Positions 1-7,706 of a stretch of DNA of 17,016 bases are shown piece by piece. Made by a program: the position numbers and the translations under genes. The stretch comes from Anaerolineae bacterium (lineage in GTDB: Bacteria; Chloroflexota; Anaerolineae; Anaerolineales; Villigracilaceae): NCBI GenBank assembly GCA_017303735.1, contig JAFLCF010000093.1:1-17016 (forward strand), written 5' to 3'. Every line of letters begins with the position of its first letter. Positions within the stretch are counted from its first letter, which is position 1. The notes beneath the pieces are model-generated. The model was given only the letters and a program-made list of their open reading frames with translations. It did not search any database and had not been told where the DNA came from.

Positions 1-660
1 CGCGAACTCACCGGCGGCTTGTACTTCGGTCAGCCCAAGACCCGCGAAATGGTCGATGGCAAAGAACGCGCTGTGGATACGCTCGAATATTATGATTACG
101 AGATCAAGCGCGTGGTCGAACTCGCCTTTCAACTTGCAAAGGGGCGCAAGAAAAAAGTCACCTCGGTGGATAAAGCCAACATCCTCGAATCATCCCGCAT
201 GTGGCGACAAATCGCCTCGAACATCGGGAAAGCGAATCCTGACATCGAGCTTGAGCATACGCTGGTAGATACTGCCGCCATGCGCCTTATCACCGGTCCG
301 GCATGGATGGATGTGGTCGTCACTGAGAACATGTTCGGTGATATCCTCACGGATGAAGCGTCCGTGTTGGCAGGATCGATGGGGATGTTGCCCTCTGCCA
401 GTTTGGGCGAATCAACTGTCGGGTTGTATGAGCCGATTCATGGTTCCGCTCCAGATATTGCTGGAAAGGGAATCGCAAATCCAATTGGTACAATCCTCTC
501 TTCGGCGATGATGTTACGGCACTCGTTCAAGTTGGAAGCAGAAGCGACTGCCATTGAAGCAGCAGTGGATCAAGCGATCACAGACGGGGTCCGTTCGGCA
601 GACCTCGGCGGTAAGTTAACTACCCGTCAAATGGCGGATGAAATTATCAAAAGAATATAG
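1..660 (+). CDS. leuB: 3-isopropylmalate dehydrogenase, 5'-truncated
   Basis: LeuB oxidises and decarboxylates 3-isopropylmalate with NAD in the cytoplasm, the third step of leucine synthesis. The window opens inside the gene, in frame 1, at the family motif [10 protein letters not shown]. 219 residues are present, so about 135-145 N-terminal residues lie upstream of the window. Visible landmarks (numbered in this fragment) are the active-site tyrosine region [12 protein letters not shown] (26-37), the catalytic lysine in SVDKANIL (K58), the metal-binding aspartates in [12 protein letters not shown], and the NAD-site motif [14 protein letters not shown] followed by ANPIGT. The combination fits LeuB rather than isocitrate or tartrate dehydrogenase. 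The gene ends 13 bases before ilvE, whose ribosome binding site starts directly after the leuB stop, so the two are almost certainly co-transcribed. Confidence 0.95.
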   Translation, partial: RELTGGLYFGQPKTREMVDGKERAVDTLEYYDYEIKRVVELAFQLAKGRKKKVTSVDKANILESSRMWRQIASNIGKANPDIELEHTLVDTAAMRLITGPAWMDVVVTENMFGDILTDEASVLAGSMGMLPSASLGESTVGLYEPIHGSAPDIAGKGIANPIGTILSSAMMLRHSFKLEAEATAIEAAVDQAITDGVRSADLGGKLTTRQMADEIIKRI

Positions 661-673
661 AGGAGAATGAGCT

Positions 674-1594
674 ATGGGAATGGAATCCAAATTTATTTGG
701 AAGAATGGGGAGATGGTGCCTTTCGAACAGGCGACGTTGCACTTCTTAACGCCTGCATTGCATTATGGTGCGGCGGTCTTCGAAGGGATCCGCTCGTATA
801 ACACGCCAAAGGGACCGGCAGTCTTCCGCTTGCGCGAGCATGTGGAGCGTTTGTTTGCATCGGCTCGTGTTCTGGGCTTTCGGGAATTTCCATGGGACGT
901 GGATGATCTGGTCAAAGCTCACAAAGATACGGTGCGGGCGAATGGATTTACGGATTGTTATGTGCGTCCGTTGATCTATCTTGATCAGGGCGGTTGGAAC
1001 TTGAATGTGGATTACGGCAAGCCCTCTTTGATGATTGCAGTTTGGGAGTGGGCGAATTATCTTGGTGATGATGCCCTGGCAAAAGGCATTCGGGCAAATA
1101 TCTCATCGTTTACCCGTCATCACCCGAATGTGACCATGACCAAAGCCAAGATCGCGGGTAATTATGCCAATAGCATTCTGGCAAAGACAGAATCGGAACG
1201 CAATGGCTTTCAGGAAGCCATCATGCTCGACCCGCAAGGCTATATTGCCGAATGTACCGGCGAGAATCTTTTCGTCGTTCGCAATGGCACGATCTATACC
1301 CCATCTACTGCGCCTGTGTTGGAAGGCATTACCCGCTCTTCATTGACGACCATTGCCAATGATTTTGGGTATGAGGTGAAAGAAGTGCCCATTTCTCGCG
1401 ACCAGCTCTACATCGCTGATGAAGTCTTCGTTTGCGGCACGGCAGCAGAGGTCATTGGCTTGAGCGAGATCGATTTCCGCAAGATCGGCGACGGACGGAC
1501 GGGTCTTGTTACGCGCAAATTGCAAGAAACGTATCACAATGCCATCCGCGGCAAAATAGCCAAGTACGAAGCCTGGTGCGATTACGTCGGGTAG
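674..1594 (+). CDS. ilvE: branched-chain amino acid aminotransferase (class IV, PLP)
   Basis: IlvE moves the amino group between glutamate and the 2-oxo acids of valine, leucine and isoleucine, the last step of their synthesis, using pyridoxal phosphate. The 306-residue product has the usual length. It shows the N-terminal motif WKNGEMVPFEQA, then YGAAVFEGIRSY (31-42), YVRPLIY, the PLP lysine in TKAKIAGNY (K159), ECTGENLF (193-200), the phosphate-binding GITRSSL, and DEVFVCGTAAEV (249-260). The start at 674 has AGGAG at 661-665, 8 bases upstream; ATG at 680 is possible but less well spaced. Its position directly behind leuB supports a branched-chain amino acid operon. A 26-bp palindrome with a T-run follows 9 bases after the stop. 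D-amino-acid aminotransferase and aminodeoxychorismate lyase share the fold, but the motifs and neighbour favour IlvE. Confidence 0.95.
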   Translation: MGMESKFIWKNGEMVPFEQATLHFLTPALHYGAAVFEGIRSYNTPKGPAVFRLREHVERLFASARVLGFREFPWDVDDLVKAHKDTVRANGFTDCYVRPLIYLDQGGWNLNVDYGKPSLMIAVWEWANYLGDDALAKGIRANISSFTRHHPNVTMTKAKIAGNYANSILAKTESERNGFQEAIMLDPQGYIAECTGENLFVVRNGTIYTPSTAPVLEGITRSSLTTIANDFGYEVKEVPISRDQLYIADEVFVCGTAAEVIGLSEIDFRKIGDGRTGLVTRKLQETYHNAIRGKIAKYEAWCDYVG

Positions 1595-1603
1595 GTAAGT
1601 AGG

Positions 1604-1635
1604 GTAGGTCGGAATTAATTCCGACCTACTTTTTT
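1604..1635 (+). terminator. palindromic terminator after ilvE
   Basis: A perfect 26-bp palindrome (13-base arms, 1604-1616 and 1617-1629, reading GTAGGTCGGAATT on the left) is followed by six T (1630-1635). This has the form of an intrinsic terminator for leuB-ilvE. A hairpin in RNA would need to open a few central base pairs to form its loop. The palindrome may also be a dispersed repeat. Confidence 0.7.
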
Positions 1636-1636
1636 G

Positions 1637-1645
1637 TGATATACT
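1637..1645 (+). promoter_or_regulatory. possible extended -10 promoter for rpsB
   Basis: TG-A-TATACT (TG at 1637-1638, hexamer 1640-1645) resembles an extended -10 element, just downstream of the ilvE terminator. No convincing -35 box is visible at the right distance. It would give an rpsB leader of roughly 140 bases. Confidence 0.4.
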
Positions 1646-1651
1646 GTTCCG

Positions 1652-1788
1652 CCGTGGCGCGAAAAGCGCCGCATAATCTGCCCGGGACGGGCAACAAGCG
1701 TCCCTGAGTGGGTCAATAGCCCCACTAAACTCATTTCGCTCCGCACTAACGCCAAGGCGTCACGTGTTTGGAGAGCGGATTTTAGGAG
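1652..1788 (+). promoter_or_regulatory. structured 5' leader of rpsB
   Basis: The untranslated stretch before rpsB can form four small hairpins in a row: GGCGC (1656-1660) with GCGCC (1666-1670), GGGACG (1684-1689) with CGTCCC (1699-1704), AGTGGG (1707-1712) with CCCACT (1721-1726), and ACGCC (1749-1753) with GGCGT (1756-1760). The ribosome binding site AGGAG lies at 1784-1788. Leaders of rpsB are known targets of autoregulation by S2 in gammaproteobacteria. Whether this one works that way is an inference from position and pairing alone. Confidence 0.35.
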
Positions 1789-1792
1789 AACC

Positions 1793-2677
1793 ATGGCTAA
1801 CATTTCTATGAAAGCCCTGCTTGAGAGCGGCGTCCATTTCGGTCACCGCACCAACAAGTGGGACCCCCGTATGAAGCCGTACATTTTCACCGAACGCAAC
1901 GGCATTCATATCCTCGATCTTCAGCAGACCGTTAAGCTGGCGAACAATGCGTATCAGACCATTCGTGATACCGTCGCCAACGGCGGAACCGTGCTCTTCG
2001 TCGGTACCAAGCGCCAGGCGCAGGAAACCGTTGCTGAAGAAGCCACACGCGCTGGCATGCCCTACGTCACCGAACGCTGGATGGGTGGCATGCTCACCAA
2101 CTGGAACACCATGTTCAAGCGTATTCAGGAACTGGAGCGCCTCGAAAAACTGCGTGACAGCGGCGATATCAACCGCCTGACCAAGAAGGAAGGCTTGTTG
2201 ATCGAACGCGAGATCACCCGCCTCCAGACCCGCCTGAGCGGTGTCCGCTCCATGAAGCGTGTGCCCGACCTGCTCTTCATCATCGACGTAGGTCGTGAAG
2301 ATGCTGCCGTGGCTGAAGCCAACCACTTGAACATCCCCATCGTGGCACTGGTGGATACCAATTGCAACCCCCAGAACATCGACTATGTCATCCCTTCCAA
2401 TGATGATGCCATCCGCGCCATCAAACTGCTTGTCTCCAAGATGGCAGATGCTGTGCTCGAAGGCAAAGCATCCCGCAAGGATGAAGAACCCGAACAGGCA
2501 GCCGAAGCGAAAGTGGATGCCAAACCCGCTAAGAGTGGACGCCCCGCACGCAAAGTGGTTGAAACCGATGACCAGGCAGGTGACGATGCTCTCTTGGGCA
2601 AGTCTACTCTTGCAAAGCTGGCTCCCAAAGCCGATGAAGCTGCCGCGCCTGCTTCCGATGCTCCTGCTGCTGAATAA
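1793..2677 (+). CDS. rpsB: 30S ribosomal protein S2 with long C-terminal tail
   Basis: S2 is a late-assembling protein of the small ribosomal subunit and helps hold S1. Both family signatures are visible: LLESGVHFGHRTNKWDPRM near the N-terminus (9-27) and PDLLFIIDVGREDAAVAEA (158-176), followed by IPIVALVDTNCNP. The S2 fold ends near residue 225. A tail of about 70 residues follows, rich in Ala, Lys, Glu and Asp and probably disordered, making the product 294 residues against about 240 in E. coli. The start has AGGAG 4 bases upstream. It heads the rpsB-tsf pair, a gene order kept in most bacteria, with tsf starting 49 bases after the stop. Codons in this gene are strongly C-ending, as expected for a highly expressed gene. 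Confidence 0.97.
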   Translation: MANISMKALLESGVHFGHRTNKWDPRMKPYIFTERNGIHILDLQQTVKLANNAYQTIRDTVANGGTVLFVGTKRQAQETVAEEATRAGMPYVTERWMGGMLTNWNTMFKRIQELERLEKLRDSGDINRLTKKEGLLIEREITRLQTRLSGVRSMKRVPDLLFIIDVGREDAAVAEANHLNIPIVALVDTNCNPQNIDYVIPSNDDAIRAIKLLVSKMADAVLEGKASRKDEEPEQAAEAKVDAKPAKSGRPARKVVETDDQAGDDALLGKSTLAKLAPKADEAAAPASDAPAAE

Positions 2678-2726
2678 GCCGCAATTGCACACTGTAAAAA
2701 CGCAATAGATACGAAGGATAGACACG

Positions 2727-3332
2727 ATGGAAATTACGACTGAAATGATCAAGCAGCTGCGCGGTGCGACCAACGCCCCCATGTTGGATTGCCGCAAGGC
2801 GCTGCAGGAAGCCAACGGCGACTTTGATAAGGCTGTCGATTGGCTCCGTGAAAAAGGCATGGCAACCGCTGCCAAGCGTGCCGACCGCGACGCCTCCAAT
2901 GGCGTGGTGGAACTCTATTCCCACGGCGGTGGACGTGTGGGTGTGATCGTTGAGATCAACTGCGAAACTGACTTCGTTGCCCGCAATGAACAGTTCCGCA
3001 AACTTACTCATGAGATCGCATTGCAGATCGCTGCCAGCGCTCCCAAGTATATTGTCGCTGAAGAGATCCCTGCTGCTGAACTCGAACACGAAGCTGAGAT
3101 CGCCCGTGCTCGTGCCAAAGAAGAAGGCAAACCCGAGAACGTCCAGCCCAAGATCGTTGAAGGACGTATCGAGAAGTATAAGGATGAAGTCTGCCTTATG
3201 CGTCAGGCATATATCCGCGATGAGTCCATCTCCATTGAAAAGCTCATTCTCCAGAATGTGGCTGCCATCGGCGAGAACATCATCGTCCGACGTTTCCAGC
3301 GTTGGGAACTCGGTGAAAGCATCAAGAATTAA
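2727..3332 (+). CDS. tsf: elongation factor Ts (short form)
   Basis: EF-Ts is the nucleotide exchange factor that releases GDP from EF-Tu during translation elongation. The N-terminal UBA-like helical domain (about 1-45) carries APMLDCRKALQEANGDFDKA, and the core domain has the EF-Tu-contacting INCETDFVARNEQF (77-90, with TDFVAR at 81-86). The C-terminal part has SIEKLILQNVAAIGENI. At 201 residues it is the short type with a reduced core, close in size to the Thermus protein (about 196) rather than the 283 residues of E. coli. The start is supported by GAAGGA at 2713-2718. It lies directly behind rpsB and is followed by an intrinsic terminator, so rpsB-tsf appears to be one transcription unit. 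Confidence 0.97.
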   Translation: MEITTEMIKQLRGATNAPMLDCRKALQEANGDFDKAVDWLREKGMATAAKRADRDASNGVVELYSHGGGRVGVIVEINCETDFVARNEQFRKLTHEIALQIAASAPKYIVAEEIPAAELEHEAEIARARAKEEGKPENVQPKIVEGRIEKYKDEVCLMRQAYIRDESISIEKLILQNVAAIGENIIVRRFQRWELGESIKN

Positions 3333-3339
3333 ATTTAAA

Positions 3340-3367
3340 AGAGCCAGCCTTCGGGTTGGCTCTTTTT
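3340..3367 (+). terminator. intrinsic terminator after tsf
   Basis: A 10-bp stem (3340-3349 with 3354-3363, one G-U pair) closes a TTCG tetraloop and is followed by a T-run to 3367. This is a strong intrinsic terminator ending rpsB-tsf. pyrH starts only 27 bases later, so pyrH must rely on read-through or on a promoter hidden in this short gap. Confidence 0.9.
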
Positions 3368-3394
3368 CTATACATTTAGAAATTGGAGGCATGA

Positions 3395-4111
<717 letters not shown>

Positions 4112-4125
4112 GTCTTATTCACCTT

Positions 4126-4165
4126 ACGCCTCTCTTCTTCTTATTATAGAAGGGGAGAGGCGTTT
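4126..4165 (+). terminator. hairpin terminator after pyrH (first of two)
   Basis: A long stem pairs 4126-4141 with 4148-4163, including one G-U pair, around a TATTAT loop. The T-run after it is short (TTT, then CTATTT). It is the first of two tandem terminators. Confidence 0.7.
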
Positions 4166-4170
4166 CTATT

Positions 4171-4190
4171 TGGAGAGTCTCTCCATTTTT
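4171..4190 (+). terminator. hairpin terminator after pyrH (second of two)
   Basis: TGGAGA (4171-4176) pairs with TCTCCA (4180-4185) around a 3-base loop, followed at once by five T (4186-4190). It is short but has a proper T-run and backs up the longer hairpin just upstream. Confidence 0.75.
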
Positions 4191-4217
4191 GTCATAACCT
4201 ATCAGCCTTTTTTCAAT
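4189..4217 (+). promoter_or_regulatory. candidate promoter for frr
   Basis: TTGTCA (4189-4194), 17 bases, then TTCAAT (4212-4217) is a plausible but imperfect sigma-70-type promoter. The preceding tandem terminators make some promoter in 4191-4280 likely, because frr would otherwise be left untranscribed. The -10 matches only 4 of 6. Confidence 0.3.
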
Positions 4218-4280
4218 CCCATAGCCTAAATTCTTGTTTTAAGGTATCCTTGTAACGTAAAAATTTTTTGGAGGAAGATC

Positions 4281-4850
4281 GTGAGTACTGACGAAATCAA
4301 GAGCCTATTAAAAGACGCCGAAACCCGCATGCACGGCGCGATCCAATCCCTTACAGAAGATCTGAATGGAATACGTACCGGACGCGCCAGCCCGGCATTG
4401 GTGGAAAAACTTCCGGTCGAATATTACGGCGCACCGACCCCGCTTCAGAACCTCGCATCCATTAGCGCACCCGAACCGCGCACCCTCACCATCAAACCAT
4501 TCGATGTTGGTTCCTTGAAGGATATCGAAAAAGCGATCCGTGTCTCAGACCTTGGGCTGAATCCCAACTCGGATGGTAAGGTCATTCACTTGAACCTGCC
4601 GCCTCTTACTGAAGAACGTCGCCGCGACCTGGTCAAACACATGAATCATCGCCTCGAAGAGTCGCGTATTGCGGTCCGTAATGTACGCCGTGACCTGCAT
4701 AATGACATCCGTGATTATGAAAAGGAAAAATTGATCACAGAAGATGACCTCAAGCGCGGCGAGGAAGACCTTCAGAAACTTACTGACAAATTCATCGAAG
4801 AAATTGCAAAGCTCGGTCAGCATAAAGAAAAAGAGATCATGGAAGTCTAG
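4281..4850 (+). CDS. frr: ribosome recycling factor
   Basis: RRF, with EF-G, splits the post-termination ribosome from the mRNA. The 189-residue product fits the family (185 in E. coli). Diagnostic sequence includes the hinge-near motif RTGRASPALVEKL (32-44), VEYYGAPTPLQNLASIS, LTIKPFD, and the three-helix bundle segment LPPLTEERRRDLVKH followed by RNVRRDLHNDI. The start is GTG at 4281, preceded at 6 bases by GGAGG (4270-4274); no in-frame ATG precedes it near the site. The gene follows the tandem terminators of pyrH and is 43 bases ahead of uppS, so it likely begins the frr-uppS-cdsA-glpX transcription unit. Confidence 0.97.
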   Translation: MSTDEIKSLLKDAETRMHGAIQSLTEDLNGIRTGRASPALVEKLPVEYYGAPTPLQNLASISAPEPRTLTIKPFDVGSLKDIEKAIRVSDLGLNPNSDGKVIHLNLPPLTEERRRDLVKHMNHRLEESRIAVRNVRRDLHNDIRDYEKEKLITEDDLKRGEEDLQKLTDKFIEEIAKLGQHKEKEIMEV

Positions 4851-4893
4851 CCTGCGCTTTCAGTGCCGTCTGGCATTGAAAAGGTCGACCCTT

Positions 4894-5640
4894 ATGACAG
4901 ACACATCCTCGAAGACACCATTGGAAAAGATCCCCCAGCACGTTGCCATGATCATGGATGGTAATGGACGTTGGGCGCTTCAACGCGGGTTGCCCCGCTT
5001 GGCTGGGCACAAAGCGGGTACAGAAAACCTGCGCCGCGTCATCCGTGCTACGGTTGAATATGGTATCAAGTATCTGACTATCTATGCCTTTTCCACCGAA
5101 AATTGGGGACGACCCGCTGAAGAAGTCAATGGGCTGATGCTCATCCTTCAAAATGTGATCGACCGTGAATTGAATGAGCTTCATTCCGAAGGCGTACAGC
5201 TTCGTCATATCGGGCGTTTGGAAAGACTCGACCCTGCCATTCAGAAGAAAGTTTTGAAAGCCATCGAATTGACGAAAAATAACGACCGCTTGATCCTCAA
5301 TGTCGCATTCAATTATGGCGGGCGGGACGAGATCGTACGCGCCATCCAAAAGATCATTAAAGACGGCATTCCTGCCGAAGATGTCACCGACGAATTGGTG
5401 AATCAGTATTTGTATACCGCGGGTGTCCCTGACCCAGACCTGATCATTCGCACTTCGGGCGAATTGCGGGTCAGCAACTTCCTGATCTGGCAGGCGGCAT
5501 ATTCAGAGTGGTACATCACCCCAACCTTCTGGCCCGATTTCGACAAGGAAGAATATTACCGGGCGTTGGAGTCGTTTGCCAATCGCGATAGGCGTTATGG
5601 AAAGGTATCTTCGGGGGAACTTCAGGAATCGAATGCGTAG
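4894..5640 (+). CDS. uppS: isoprenyl (undecaprenyl) diphosphate synthase, cis-type
   Basis: UppS adds isopentenyl units in cis geometry to farnesyl diphosphate, making the C55 lipid carrier for cell-wall glycans; it works at the membrane face. The 248-residue product carries the whole set of conserved regions: HVAMIMDGNGRWA with catalytic Asp22, GHKAG, TIYAFSTENWGRP (62-74), LNVAFNYGGRDEI, and the diphosphate-binding IRTSGE plus RVSNFLIWQAAYSEWY (185-207). The open frame extends 150 bases upstream into frr, but ATG 4894 gives the family's normal N-terminus, with a modest AAGG at 4881-4884. The stop overlaps the cdsA start by 8 bases, which indicates translational coupling. Chain length cannot be read from sequence with certainty. 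Confidence 0.93.
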   Translation: MTDTSSKTPLEKIPQHVAMIMDGNGRWALQRGLPRLAGHKAGTENLRRVIRATVEYGIKYLTIYAFSTENWGRPAEEVNGLMLILQNVIDRELNELHSEGVQLRHIGRLERLDPAIQKKVLKAIELTKNNDRLILNVAFNYGGRDEIVRAIQKIIKDGIPAEDVTDELVNQYLYTAGVPDPDLIIRTSGELRVSNFLIWQAAYSEWYITPTFWPDFDKEEYYRALESFANRDRRYGKVSSGELQESNA

Positions 5641-6445
5641 AAGATTAATCACAGCTTTGGGGTTAGCTTTAATAGGAGTGCCTGCCATTCTTTTTGGCGG
5701 CATCTTTTATTATCTATTGATGGGTACGTTTTTAATCGGTGCGGCGTGGGAGTACGTGCATTTATTCCGCGCTGTAAAATTTGAACCGAATATGATTGTC
5801 ACCGTGGGCGGGGTGGTAGTAGTCACTTTTGCTCGCATGTTTTTTCCACAATCTGCCCAGCCTATTTTCGCCGCCGCCATCCTTTTAGCAATGGCGGTTC
5901 ATCTTGTAGCCTACGAGCGTGGACGTGACCAGTCTGCGCTCGATTTCAGCATCACCGTTGGCGGCATTGTCTACATCGGCTGGATCGGCGCCTATCTGCT
6001 TGACCTTCGTAATTTACCCGAAGGTGGCTGGTGGTTGTTCCTCGTCATGTTCTGTGTGTGGGCAGGGGATTCAGGTGCATATTCCATTGGGCGTGCCTAC
6101 GGGAAGCATAAAATGGCGCCGCGCCTTAGCCCTAAAAAGAGTTGGGAAGGGTACATTGCCAGTGTCCTCACTGGTGCTCATACCGGCGCGTTTTATGTTT
6201 GGGTTTTTCAAACATTTGGAAATCACATTCACGGGATTACGATCTGGCAGGGCGCACTTCTTGGTTTATTGCTTGGTTCTTTACCTCCTTTAGGCGATCT
6301 TGGTGAAAGCATGATCAAACGCCAATCGGGGATTAAAGATTCGAGCGATATCATCCCAGGGCATGGCGGCTTCTTTGACCGTATCGACTCGTGGTTGTGG
6401 GGCGCGCTCATCGGTTATTATTTTCTGGTCTGGTTCATCATCTGA
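5633..6445 (+). CDS. cdsA: phosphatidate cytidylyltransferase (CDP-diglyceride synthase)
   Basis: CdsA turns phosphatidic acid and CTP into CDP-diacylglycerol, the branch point for membrane phospholipids. It is an integral membrane protein: hydrophobic segments are seen at about 8-45, 54-70, 77-94, 108-124, 132-150, 176-197, 203-222 and 254-270. The PROSITE-type family signature is complete near the C-terminus: SMIKRQSGIKDSSD (227-239) followed by IIPGHGGFFDRID (240-252). SPKKSWEGYIAS (166-177) is also typical. The start at 5633 is chosen because it overlaps the uppS stop by 8 bases, has AGGAA at 5624-5628, and gives a basic MRRR N-terminus before the first membrane helix. A longer frame exists upstream but lies entirely inside uppS. 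The product is 270 residues, near the usual size. Confidence 0.95.
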   Translation: MRRRLITALGLALIGVPAILFGGIFYYLLMGTFLIGAAWEYVHLFRAVKFEPNMIVTVGGVVVVTFARMFFPQSAQPIFAAAILLAMAVHLVAYERGRDQSALDFSITVGGIVYIGWIGAYLLDLRNLPEGGWWLFLVMFCVWAGDSGAYSIGRAYGKHKMAPRLSPKKSWEGYIASVLTGAHTGAFYVWVFQTFGNHIHGITIWQGALLGLLLGSLPPLGDLGESMIKRQSGIKDSSDIIPGHGGFFDRIDSWLWGALIGYYFLVWFII

Positions 6446-6459
6446 TTTCTGGAGGATGT

Positions 6460-7452
6460 ATGGAAGTTCTTGGCGCAACACCCACTCGTAACCTCGCGCT
6501 CGAACTTGCGCGCGTAACCGAAGCGGCGGCAATGATGGCAGGTCGCTTTATGGGGCGAGGCGATAAAGAAGGGGCAGATCAAGCCGCGGTCAATGCGATG
6601 CGCTTGATCCTCTCCACAGTGGAAATGAACGGAGTCATCGTCATCGGCGAAGGGGAGAAGGATAAAGCCCCGATGTTATACAACGGCGAAAAAGTAGGCA
6701 ACGGCTCAAAACCAGACGTGGATGTGGCGGTGGACCCCATTGATGGGACTCGCCCTCTGGCGTTTGGTCGTTCCAACTCACTTGCTACTGTGGCATTGGC
6801 TCCGCGCGGCACAATGTTCGACCCCGGACCTTTCCTTTATATGAACAAGATCGCGGTGGGACCCGAAGCCAAAGGCAAGATCAATATCGAGAGATCGATC
6901 ACTGAAAATTTACAGGCTATTGCGAAATCAAAAGGCAAGACCGTGGAAGACCTGACCACCATCATCCTCGACCGACCGCGCCACGATGACATGATCGCAG
7001 AGATCCGCAAGGCAGGCGCGCGCATTCGCGAGATCCCCGATGGGGATGTGGCTGCAGCCTTGATGACCGCCTGGCCCGATGCCGGTGTGGATGTGTTGTT
7101 GGGCATTGGCGGCACGCCTGAAGGTGTGATCGCCGCCTGCGCCCTGCGTGCCATGGGTGGAGAGATCCAAGGCAAGCTCTTTGCGCGAGATGAAGACGAA
7201 CTGCGCCGCGGACGTGATGCAGGCTATGACTTCGACAAGGTTTTGATGATGGATGATCTTGTGGCTTCGGAGGATGTTTTCTTTGCAGCCACCGGCATTA
7301 CTGACGGTGAACTGCTCAAGGGGGTGCGGTATTACGGCGACCGTATCACCACCGATACCCTCGTTGTGCGCGGGCTGACCGGCACCGTGCGCCAGATCAG
7401 CGCCACCCATACCACAGACAAACTCGACAATCTGAGCTCCATTCATTACTAG
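6460..7452 (+). CDS. glpX: class II fructose-1,6-bisphosphatase
   Basis: GlpX hydrolyses fructose-1,6-bisphosphate to fructose-6-phosphate in gluconeogenesis; some members also accept sedoheptulose-1,7-bisphosphate. The 330-residue product matches the family length. It shows NLALELARVTEAAA at the N-terminus, the metal-site motif IGEGEKDKAPMLYNGE (62-77), DVAVDPIDGTRPLAFG (88-103, the Li-sensitive phosphatase core), and GIGGTPEGVIAACALRAMGG (215-234). Start choice: GGAGG at 6451-6455 is 4 bases before ATG 6460; the longer frame upstream lies inside cdsA. It follows cdsA by 14 bases, so it is probably in the same transcript although its function is unrelated. No clear terminator is seen before the tRNA promoter 9 bases downstream of its stop. 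Confidence 0.95.
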   Translation: MEVLGATPTRNLALELARVTEAAAMMAGRFMGRGDKEGADQAAVNAMRLILSTVEMNGVIVIGEGEKDKAPMLYNGEKVGNGSKPDVDVAVDPIDGTRPLAFGRSNSLATVALAPRGTMFDPGPFLYMNKIAVGPEAKGKINIERSITENLQAIAKSKGKTVEDLTTIILDRPRHDDMIAEIRKAGARIREIPDGDVAAALMTAWPDAGVDVLLGIGGTPEGVIAACALRAMGGEIQGKLFARDEDELRRGRDAGYDFDKVLMMDDLVASEDVFFAATGITDGELLKGVRYYGDRITTDTLVVRGLTGTVRQISATHTTDKLDNLSSIHY

Positions 7453-7461
7453 AATTTCGGC

Positions 7462-7490
7462 TTGACATTCCTGCGGCATATACATATAAT
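7462..7490 (+). promoter_or_regulatory. consensus sigma-70-type promoter of tRNA-Asn
   Basis: TTGACA (7462-7467), exactly 17 bases, then TATAAT (7485-7490): a full match to the bacterial housekeeping consensus. Transcription would start near 7497, about 5 bases before the mature tRNA 5' end. Confidence 0.93.
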
Positions 7491-7501
7491 ATCGCTCGCG
7501 T

Positions 7502-7577
7502 TCCTGGCTAGCTCAATCGGCGGAGCGAGCGGCTGTTAACCGCTAGGTTCTAGGTTCAAATCCTAGGCCAGGAGCCA
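7502..7577 (+). tRNA. tRNA-Asn (anticodon GUU), CCA encoded
   Basis: The 76-base sequence folds into a standard cloverleaf. The acceptor stem pairs 7502-7508 (TCCTGGC) with 7567-7573 (GCCAGGA). The D stem pairs GCTC 7511-7514 with GAGC 7523-7526. The anticodon stem pairs AGCGG 7528-7532 with CCGCT 7540-7544, with loop CTGTTAA, so the anticodon is GTT at 7535-7537. A 5-base variable loop is followed by the T stem CTAGG/CCTAG with loop TTCAAAT. The discriminator is G and CCA is encoded at 7575-7577. Anticodon GUU reads AAC and AAU. The gene stands alone between its own promoter and terminator. Confidence 0.97.
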
Positions 7578-7583
7578 CTTGAG

Positions 7584-7617
7584 AGAACCGCTTTCGATTT
7601 TGAAAGCGGTTCTTTTT
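7584..7617 (+). terminator. intrinsic terminator of tRNA-Asn
   Basis: A perfect 12-bp stem (7584-7595 with 7602-7613) around the loop GATTTT is followed by a T-run to 7617. It starts 7 bases after the tRNA 3' end. Confidence 0.92.
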
Positions 7618-7706
7618 ATTTCATGTTGTATCTCGTTCCTCGTCAGTGCCCCAAATAATTTTGTATTACGTTTCTCATAATTTCAACTCTCTCTTTGGAG
7701 GTCTTG

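Noticed and set aside
1760..2899. Long minus-strand open frame (379 codons) opposite rpsB and the start of tsf
   Set aside because: It is antisense to two certain genes with strong codon bias, which makes stop codons rare on the other strand. Its translation resembles no protein I know and has no good start signal.
2604..3392. Minus-strand frame of 262 codons opposite tsf
   Set aside because: Same cause: the shadow of a highly biased translation gene, running across a terminator hairpin.
4744..4893. Upstream extension of the uppS frame into frr
   Set aside because: The extra 50 codons lie inside frr and match nothing in UppS proteins. ATG 4894 gives the normal N-terminus.
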